In this document: piece by piece, positions 6,895 to 10,911 of the stretch
Layout: every line of letters starts with the position of its first letter
Numbering within the stretch: position 1 is the first letter of the stretch
Source: a candidate division WWE3 bacterium
GTDB taxonomy: Bacteria; Patescibacteriota; WWE3; 2-01-FULL-39-13
Length of the DNA stretch: 10,911 bases
Reading direction: 5' to 3'
Assembly (NCBI GenBank): GCA_027002375.1
Contig: JALWZX010000069.1
Location: 1-10,911, forward strand
Made by a program: the position numbers and the translations under genes
Notes under the pieces: model-generated
What the model was told of the DNA's origin: nothing
Database searches by the model: none
What the model saw: the letters and a program-made list of their open reading frames with translations, nothing else

Positions 6895-7416
6895 TTATCT
6901 TGATACCGATATCGGATCATTCTCTGCATTACAAGCTGCTATTGTAACTGTAGTTACAGGATCTGATAATGTAGCGCCATCTCTAGCTACCGTAATCGTA
7001 TAACCCGTATATGTGCCATTAGTCCCTGAATCATAATTAGGATCTTTGGGTAAATCGGCCAAAACGTCTTGCAAGTCAGTACTTAAATCAACTGTATTCG
7101 TAACTCCGGCACACAAAGCAGTACCTGCACTAGCACCATCAGTGATTTCATATACAGTGCCAGCTACCAATCCTGTTACAGGAGTAGCTGTAAGGTTTTC
7201 TATATGTGGTGGCATTGCGCCATTATCAATTGTGTACGTATGAATTGCATCTAAAATAGTTGCTACATCAGTCTTTCTTCTAGCATCTCTTGAATCCCTT
7301 AATCTTTTAGCTGGGTTTAATGCTACGAAAACTGTTACAGCTAGTGTTGCTAAAATAGCGATAACGACTAAAAGTTCTATAAGTGTAAAACCTTCTCTTT
7401 TACTATTTAATAACAT
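6895..7416 (-). CDS. Major type IV pilin, PilA-like prepilin
   Basis: The 173-residue product has a short leader MLLNSKREG, then FTLIELLVVIAILATLAVTV with Glu at mature +5, giving the N-terminal assembly helix. The next stretch, NPAKRLRDSRDARRKTDVATILDAI, is typical of pilins from Patescibacteria. The C-terminal body is Thr/Gly/Ala-rich and beta-like, with a Cys in ALCAG and another in AACNAEND that probably close the D-region disulfide loop. It reads as the major fibre subunit because it has a very strong ribosome site and its own terminator, apart from the minor prepilins. The ATG at 7416 is chosen over an in-frame GTG at 7425-7423, because that GTG is itself part of the AGGGGGTG ribosome site. 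The gene starts 74 bases after the response regulator stop; shared transcription is possible. Confidence 0.92.
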   Translation of the reverse strand: MLLNSKREGFTLIELLVVIAILATLAVTVFVALNPAKRLRDSRDARRKTDVATILDAIHTYTIDNGAMPPHIENLTATPVTGLVAGTVYEITDGASAGTALCAGVTNTVDLSTDLQDVLADLPKDPNYDSGTNGTYTGYTITVARDGATLSDPVTTVTIAACNAENDPISVSR

Positions 7417-7422
7417 TTTTTT

Positions 7423-7430
7423 CACCCCCT
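7423..7430 (-). promoter_or_regulatory. Strong ribosome binding site AGGGGGTG of the major pilin
   Basis: AGGGGGTG is followed by six A before the ATG at 7416. It is by far the best Shine-Dalgarno match in the window, consistent with very high translation of a fibre subunit, and it rules out the GTG start contained within it. Confidence 0.8.
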
Positions 7431-7456
7431 TTTAATTATATGAAATATTTTTTCAT

Positions 7457-7480
7457 TAACTAATTCTAACTATACTAACT
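7457..7480 (-). repeat. Three AGTTA direct repeats upstream of the pilin
   Basis: On the minus strand AGTTA occurs at 7480-7476, 7471-7467 and 7461-7457, that is at steps of 9 and 10 bases, close to one helical turn. Just downstream, ATGAAA and TTTCAT (7440-7456) form a short inverted repeat abutting a TATAAT at 7440-7435. The block fills the gap between the response regulator and pilin genes and could hold a regulator site and promoter. AT-rich DNA makes short repeats common, so this is tentative. Confidence 0.35.
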
Positions 7481-7490
7481 CGCGCTATAC

Positions 7491-7868
7491 TTAAAGTAAC
7501 GATTCGATTTTATCTACAAGCTCTTTTACAGAAAAATCCTTTTTAATCATGTATGCATCAGCACCAAGTTTCTTTACTTTATCAATATCTTCTTGCTGAG
7601 ATAATTGCGAAAATACTACAATTTTGGAATCCTTAAATGTTGCATCACTAGTTAGGTTTTTGATAACTTCAAAACCATCAACTTTGGGTAATATTAAATC
7701 TATAAGTATTAAATCGGGGATTTCTTTTCTAGCTATGTCAATAGCCTCTTCACCATTAGAAGCAGTAAAAACAGTATGCCCATTTTTTTCTAGCTCTGAT
7801 TCGATAATCTGCAAATAAAATTGATTGTCATCTACTACCAATATTTTAGAATTTATATTTTTGTTCAT
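7491..7868 (-). CDS. Single-domain response regulator (CheY-like receiver)
   Basis: This 125-residue protein is one receiver domain with no output domain. The acidic pair is Asp13-Asp14 (ILVVDDN), the phosphoacceptor is Asp57 (LILIDLILP), the switch Ser is at 87 (VVFSQ) and the conserved Lys is at 109 or 110 (MIKKDF). The usual Pro after that Lys is replaced, giving KKDF instead of KPF. With no DNA-binding domain it should work by protein contact, for example on PilB or another pilus component, as PilG/PilH-type regulators do. It starts 40 bases after the histidine kinase stop and precedes the major pilin, so kinase and regulator are probably a pair. AGGAAA lies upstream of the ATG at about 11-base spacing, a loose ribosome site. 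Confidence 0.95.
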   Translation of the reverse strand: MNKNINSKILVVDDNQFYLQIIESELEKNGHTVFTASNGEEAIDIARKEIPDLILIDLILPKVDGFEVIKNLTSDATFKDSKIVVFSQLSQQEDIDKVKKLGADAYMIKKDFSVKELVDKIESLL

Positions 7869-7908
7869 TAAGAAACTTTTTCCTGTCCGTATATTCTCAA
7901 TGTATGCC

Positions 7909-8712
7909 TTAATTATACAACATCTTCACGTAAAATACTGCAACAAATTTCATTTTCTTGCCATTACTAATAAAAAAAAGCTTTCCAAATATGTTTTCTA
8001 ATAGAATTTTCGATAGATAGAGCGAAAGACCATAACCTTTTACACCAGACATTTTGGCTTGACTTCCCCTAAAAAAAGATTCACCAATTAAATCATATTC
8101 ATCAGTTTCTACATTCAGACCTTCACTTTCAACAGCAATTACAACGTATTTTCGATTCCTATCAAGATTAAATTGCTTATAATCTTGTTTTTCTGCTAGC
8201 TTACACTCAATATTTACATCTAAATTCTCTTTAGAATAATCTGTAGCATTCTTTATTAGAGAATCAACAATTTCTGCAATATAATCTTTTTTATAATTTA
8301 CAACAAAATCCCCGTCTGTAACACAATTAGTAACTAGTTTTAATCCCTTTTCCTTGACTGCATCAGTATACTTTTCTACCAGTGTAGATACGATCGAGTT
8401 AAAATTGACCTTGAACTTATTACTACTGTTCTCAATCTCTTGTTCATCTTTTAACAAATTCTGTGCTTCCGCAACCTTCATTAAAATATCGGAATAAGTC
8501 TCTAATTTCTTAATATTTGCGTCAATGGCATCAAAATTCTCTTTATATTTATCGCATCTTGAATTTTTATTTTTAATAAGCTCTATATTCCACTTAATTA
8601 TCGTAAGAGGACTGAGTAATTTATGAGAAACAATTGCTATATACTCTCTTTTCAGTATATTTAAATCTTTTTTTTCTAACTTCTTTTTATTAGTAATTTC
8701 TATATACTTCAT
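7909..8712 (-). CDS. Small soluble histidine kinase, HisKA plus HATPase, divergent motifs
   Basis: This 267-residue protein has no membrane segment and no sensor domain. A short charged, coiled-coil-like start (residues 1-22) leads to the H box IVSHKLLSPLTIIKW with His30. The HATPase domain has an N box SLIKNATDYS (Asn155), a region VAVESEGLNV (193-201) where the G1 box belongs, then an F-box-like IGESFFRG (209-216), and a G2 box GVKGYGLSLYLSK (223-235). Two departures stand out: the residue after His30 is Lys instead of Glu, and the usual D-x-G-x-G of G1 is ESEGL. ATP binding may therefore be weakened. The ATG at 8712 is preceded in frame by TAA three codons before, so the N-terminus is really short. 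It likely partners the adjacent response regulator. No ribosome site is visible. Confidence 0.87.
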   Translation of the reverse strand: MKYIEITNKKKLEKKDLNILKREYIAIVSHKLLSPLTIIKWNIELIKNKNSRCDKYKENFDAIDANIKKLETYSDILMKVAEAQNLLKDEQEIENSSNKFKVNFNSIVSTLVEKYTDAVKEKGLKLVTNCVTDGDFVVNYKKDYIAEIVDSLIKNATDYSKENLDVNIECKLAEKQDYKQFNLDRNRKYVVIAVESEGLNVETDEYDLIGESFFRGSQAKMSGVKGYGLSLYLSKILLENIFGKLFFISNGKKMKFVAVFYVKMLYN

Positions 8713-8747
8713 ATATATTTATATGTTAACATACCTAATGAAGTATA
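8703..8747. promoter_or_regulatory. Nested inverted repeats between the kinase and tRNA genes
   Basis: TATACTTCAT (8703-8712) and ATGAAGTATA (8738-8747) form a perfect 10-bp inverted repeat with a 25-base gap. The gap contains a perfect 12-bp palindrome TATGTTAACATA (8722-8733). The left arm includes the kinase start codon and the right arm ends 10 bases before the tRNA. This divergent region must carry promoters in both directions; TATAAA on the minus strand and TATAGC on the plus strand are candidate -10 boxes. An operator or a hairpin are both possible. Confidence 0.4.
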
Positions 8748-8757
8748 GCGACTTTGG

Positions 8758-8833
8758 GCCACTCTAGCTCAATTGGTAGAGCAACGGTATCGTAAACCGT
8801 AGGTTGTCGGTTCGAGTCCGACGGGTGGCTCCA
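8758..8833 (+). tRNA. tRNA-Thr (anticodon CGU)
   Basis: A 76-base cloverleaf can be folded by eye. The acceptor stem is GCCACTC with GGGTGGC (one T-G pair), the D stem GCTC/GAGC, the anticodon stem ACGGT/ACCGT with loop ATCGTAA, a 5-base variable loop AGGTT, and the T stem GTCGG/CCGAC with TTCGAGT. The anticodon is CGT, reading threonine codon ACG. The discriminator base is T and CCA is encoded. A protein gene starts 15 bases after the CCA, so the tRNA is probably cut out of a longer transcript. Confidence 0.97.
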
Positions 8834-8848
8834 TTCGCCAAATACATT

Positions 8849-9631
8849 ATGACAAAAAGAATAAATAAGAAAAATATTAAGTGGAAATCAAAACAAAAAG
8901 AGCTAACAACAAGATCTACTAAAAATTCCACCAAAGACCACAAGAAATACTTGATAAAAAGAATTGTGATAATGAATGCTATGTCAATTCTAATTCTCGT
9001 ATTAACCTATCTATGGATGGTATTTTTCTTAGCAAATGTAAACGGATTTTGGGAATTATTTAGACATGACACATACCAAAGCAATACAGAGAATATTGCC
9101 CCGATTCCACCATATTTAGCACAAATACCTGAGGCTACTCAAGAAGACACAATAGATATTTCAGGTCAGTCTGAAGCTGGGCAAAAGGTTGTACTATATG
9201 TAGATAATTCAAAAGTTGATGAAACAATAGCAGATGCAACAGGAAACTTTAACTTTACAGGAATTAAAATGAGTATATTTCCAAAAAAAATATTTGTTAG
9301 AGCTGTATCAGATAATGGAATAGAAAGTGAAAATTCTGCTGAGTATACGATTGTAAAAGACACTGAAGCACCAATGCTCGAAATAACAAATCCAAAGGAA
9401 ACAAAGTCAGATTATTCAAATACTGGTCACTCATTTGAGTTTACAGGCAAAACAGAACCTGGAACTACAGTATATGTTAACGACCAAATAGCAGTCGTAG
9501 ATTCAAACGGCAATTTCACAACATCGTATCGTCTAAAAGAAGGGGGAAACGAAATAAAAATCACAGCAGTTGATAAAGCCGGTAATGAAACAGAAACCAC
9601 TGTATTTATTAACTTTCATAAGATTGACTAA
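8849..9631 (+). CDS. Single-pass membrane protein with two Ig-like extracellular domains
   Basis: This 260-residue protein starts with a very basic cytoplasmic segment of about 38 residues, then one hydrophobic helix (about 39-63), then an outside part. A linker with IAPIPPYLAQIP leads to two Ig-like beta-sandwich repeats at about 100-169 and 173-256. Each has the pattern 'sG.te.G..V.vyv......DanGnF....l..g.n.i.v.avD..Gn', clearest in the second: FTGKTEPGTTVYVN, DSNGNFTTSYRL, AVDKAGNETETTV. Such domains occur in bacterial surface adhesion and cell wall-binding proteins; no specific function can be named. The frame is open through the tRNA from a TTG, but the ATG at 8849 is the first outside the tRNA. 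There is no Shine-Dalgarno site and no room for a promoter, so expression through the tRNA transcript is likely. Confidence 0.8.
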   Translation: MTKRINKKNIKWKSKQKELTTRSTKNSTKDHKKYLIKRIVIMNAMSILILVLTYLWMVFFLANVNGFWELFRHDTYQSNTENIAPIPPYLAQIPEATQEDTIDISGQSEAGQKVVLYVDNSKVDETIADATGNFNFTGIKMSIFPKKIFVRAVSDNGIESENSAEYTIVKDTEAPMLEITNPKETKSDYSNTGHSFEFTGKTEPGTTVYVNDQIAVVDSNGNFTTSYRLKEGGNEIKITAVDKAGNETETTVFINFHKID

Positions 9632-9714
9632 TTTGCAAAGGTTATTATGACATTGAAAGCTCAATCTAGTGTGAAATACAAAAATCGACAGATTTCCATG
9701 CAATACAAACATAA

Positions 9715-9742
9715 GAAGCTCCTTACCTTAGTCAGGCGCTTC
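9715..9742 (-). terminator. Hairpin after the flippase gene, possible terminator
   Basis: GAAGC and GCTTC arms enclose an inner CCT/AGG pairing past one mismatch. The hairpin begins one base after the flippase TAG. The minus strand continues TTATGTTTG, a poor T tract, so termination is only possible, not clear. A second pairing, TTAGT (9728-9732) with ACTAA (9743-9747), overlaps it and excludes it. The rest of the 112-base gap between the two convergent genes shows nothing else of note. Confidence 0.35.
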
Positions 9743-9743
9743 A

Positions 9744-10911
9744 CTAACTCAGCTTTTTCTCACTTGGTTTTCCAAATTTTAATGCCATTATAAGCAAAAG
9801 CAATACAATAAATTCTGTAAATACAGTAGTTGTTGCGGCTGCAATGTAATCATATTGTGGTATAAAAATTAAATTTAGCACCAAGTTAAATAGAAACGCT
9901 ATGGAATAGACATAAATAAGATACTTTTGCTTCTTTTCTACCAGTAACATCCAATTTAACGGTGCTGTGGTAAAGAAAAAAATTAAACCTAAGCCTAAAA
10001 TAGTTAAAACTGTACCAGCAGGTAACATACTACTTCCCCATACAAGTACAAACAGAAAATCAGCTGTTAAGTAGACAATAAAACTTGTTATTACTGCGAC
10101 CAAAATCAAAGAAGAAATACTTTTAGTCATTAACTTTTTATAACTATTAAAAGAATTATCGTGAGTTTTTATCATAACTGGGTACAATGCATTCATGAAA
10201 AACGTAGGAACAATAATAATTACCTCAAAAACCTTAAATGCAATATAATAGATACCAACAGACTCTGGAGATGAATAAATTGAAAGAATCCATCTATCCG
10301 CATACATCATCAACATATTTACAACTAAAGATAGCCCTATTGGCAAAGATAAAATAAACAAATTCTTGTAATAGCCAACGTCAACTAACTTATGTCGCGT
10401 AGAAAAATAATCTTTTACTAAAATAAAAGCTATGATAAAAACTACAAATATAGATAATGCATAGAACAAAGAAAGTGAATATAAATTAGCTGTATCAGTG
10501 TAAATTAAGGCCATTATCGATATTACCGCGAAGATACTACCAACTACCGACGCAATTAGTCTTTTTTCATATTTTAAATATGATTGAAAGATAACATTAG
10601 GCACATTTGCCAGTGATTGTAATAAAATTACTGGTGATGCTATTAAAATAGAAACTTTTATTTCTCTAGAATACGGTAAAAATGCAAGAATTAACCAACT
10701 AACAAACATTAAAAATAGACCATAAAATAACTTAAATACGAAAACTTTTGAGAATATTTTTTCGGAATTCGCATCTTTCTTGACAAATTCCTTCACTAAT
10801 ATTGAATTCATACCGAAATCAGTTAAAACGAAAAATGTACCAACAAAAGTCAGTACGATTGCGAATTCCCCCATAGTCTCATCCCCTAAATATCTCGTAA
10901 CTAAAACAGTT
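9744..10911 (-). CDS. Polysaccharide flippase, MATE/MVF superfamily, N-terminus beyond window
   Basis: The frame stays open to base 10911, adding TVLVTRYLGDET before the first visible Met, which is the expected sequence near the start of these flippases (R-x-L-G-x-x-x-x-G). The gene is therefore cut by the window edge and only about 20-30 residues are missing; 388 are visible. At least ten hydrophobic helices can be seen. The stretch LPIGLSLVVNMLMMYADRWI followed by SPESVGIYYIAFKVFEVI is the characteristic second-half motif of the Polysacc_synt family (Wzx-like). Members move lipid-linked oligosaccharides across the inner membrane for surface glycan assembly. The specific substrate cannot be told. 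The gene converges with the Ig-domain gene and likely belongs to a glycan locus to the right. Upstream ribosome site lies outside the window. Confidence 0.88.
   Translation of the reverse strand, partial: TVLVTRYLGDETMGEFAIVLTFVGTFFVLTDFGMNSILVKEFVKKDANSEKIFSKVFVFKLFYGLFLMFVSWLILAFLPYSREIKVSILIASPVILLQSLANVPNVIFQSYLKYEKRLIASVVGSIFAVISIMALIYTDTANLYSLSLFYALSIFVVFIIAFILVKDYFSTRHKLVDVGYYKNLFILSLPIGLSLVVNMLMMYADRWILSIYSSPESVGIYYIAFKVFEVIIIVPTFFMNALYPVMIKTHDNSFNSYKKLMTKSISSLILVAVITSFIVYLTADFLFVLVWGSSMLPAGTVLTILGLGLIFFFTTAPLNWMLLVEKKQKYLIYVYSIAFLFNLVLNLIFIPQYDYIAAATTTVFTEFIVLLLLIMALKFGKPSEKKLS

Noticed and set aside
7417..7425. GTG start for the major pilin
   Set aside because: The GTG is part of the AGGGGGTG ribosome site, so the ATG at 7416 is at the correct distance instead.
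574..7868. Alternative genetic code with TGA as Gly, as in some Patescibacteria
   Set aside because: All genes read fully without recoding and the PilX-like gene ends naturally at TGA overlapping the next ATG.
8804..8848. TTG start of the Ig-domain protein inside the tRNA
   Set aside because: These bases are the tRNA variable, T and acceptor arms; reading them as protein is incidental.
9652..9665. ATTGA/TCAAT hairpin after the Ig-domain gene
   Set aside because: The stem is five mostly A-T pairs with no T run after it, too weak to call a terminator.
1..10911. CRISPR array or intact transposase
   Set aside because: No regularly spaced repeats were seen and no frame shows transposase motifs; the only mobile-like trace is the double hairpin at 3345-3427.
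10875..10911. ATG at 10874-10872 as the true flippase start
   Set aside because: The frame continues upstream to the edge with TVLVTRYLGDET, which matches the conserved N-terminal region of these flippases.

Overview
The window is AT-rich, gene-dense bacterial DNA using the standard code (TGA serves as a stop at 574-576 and no frame needs it recoded). The major pilin type (FTLIELL followed by NPAKRLRDSRDARRKTDVATILDAIHTY), a type IV pilus cluster with PilM-like and several minor prepilin genes, weak Shine-Dalgarno sites and compact genes suggest a Patescibacteria (CPR) lineage. That placement is inference from protein style and was not tested.

Layout. Bases 1-7868 hold a type IV pilus locus on the minus strand, read right to left. 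A single-domain response regulator (7491-7868) lies upstream of the major pilin (6895-7416), which has its own terminator (6825-6856). A promoter-like site follows, then a packed run: pilB (5020-6711), pilC (3945-5018), a FimT/GspH-like prepilin (3485-3928), a 643-residue prepilin with a large repeat domain that reads as a seven-bladed beta-propeller (1552-3483), a PilW/GspJ-like prepilin (995-1579), a small PilX/GspK-like prepilin (574-963) and a PilM/GspL-like gene that leaves the window at base 1. Junctions are 1-31 bases or overlaps, so one transcript is likely. The order matches the general secretion order E-F-H-I-J-K-L, with the G-type pilin placed upstream.

A small soluble histidine kinase (7909-8712) sits just before the response regulator, so kinase, regulator and pilin form one co-oriented block. 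To its right, on the plus strand, a tRNA-Thr(CGU) (8758-8833) is followed after 15 bases by a single-pass membrane protein with two Ig-like extracellular domains (8849-9631). The right edge holds a polysaccharide flippase of the MATE/MVF superfamily on the minus strand, missing its first residues at the window edge.

Working model: PilB powers assembly on PilC, the major pilin forms the fibre, and the H/I/J/K-like prepilins form a tip complex in which the propeller-bearing prepilin may be the adhesin. The kinase/regulator pair may adjust pilus production or function. The most unusual points are the propeller-carrying prepilin and its 49-residue leader, part of which is encoded by a palindromic repeat that looks like an inserted mobile-element remnant.
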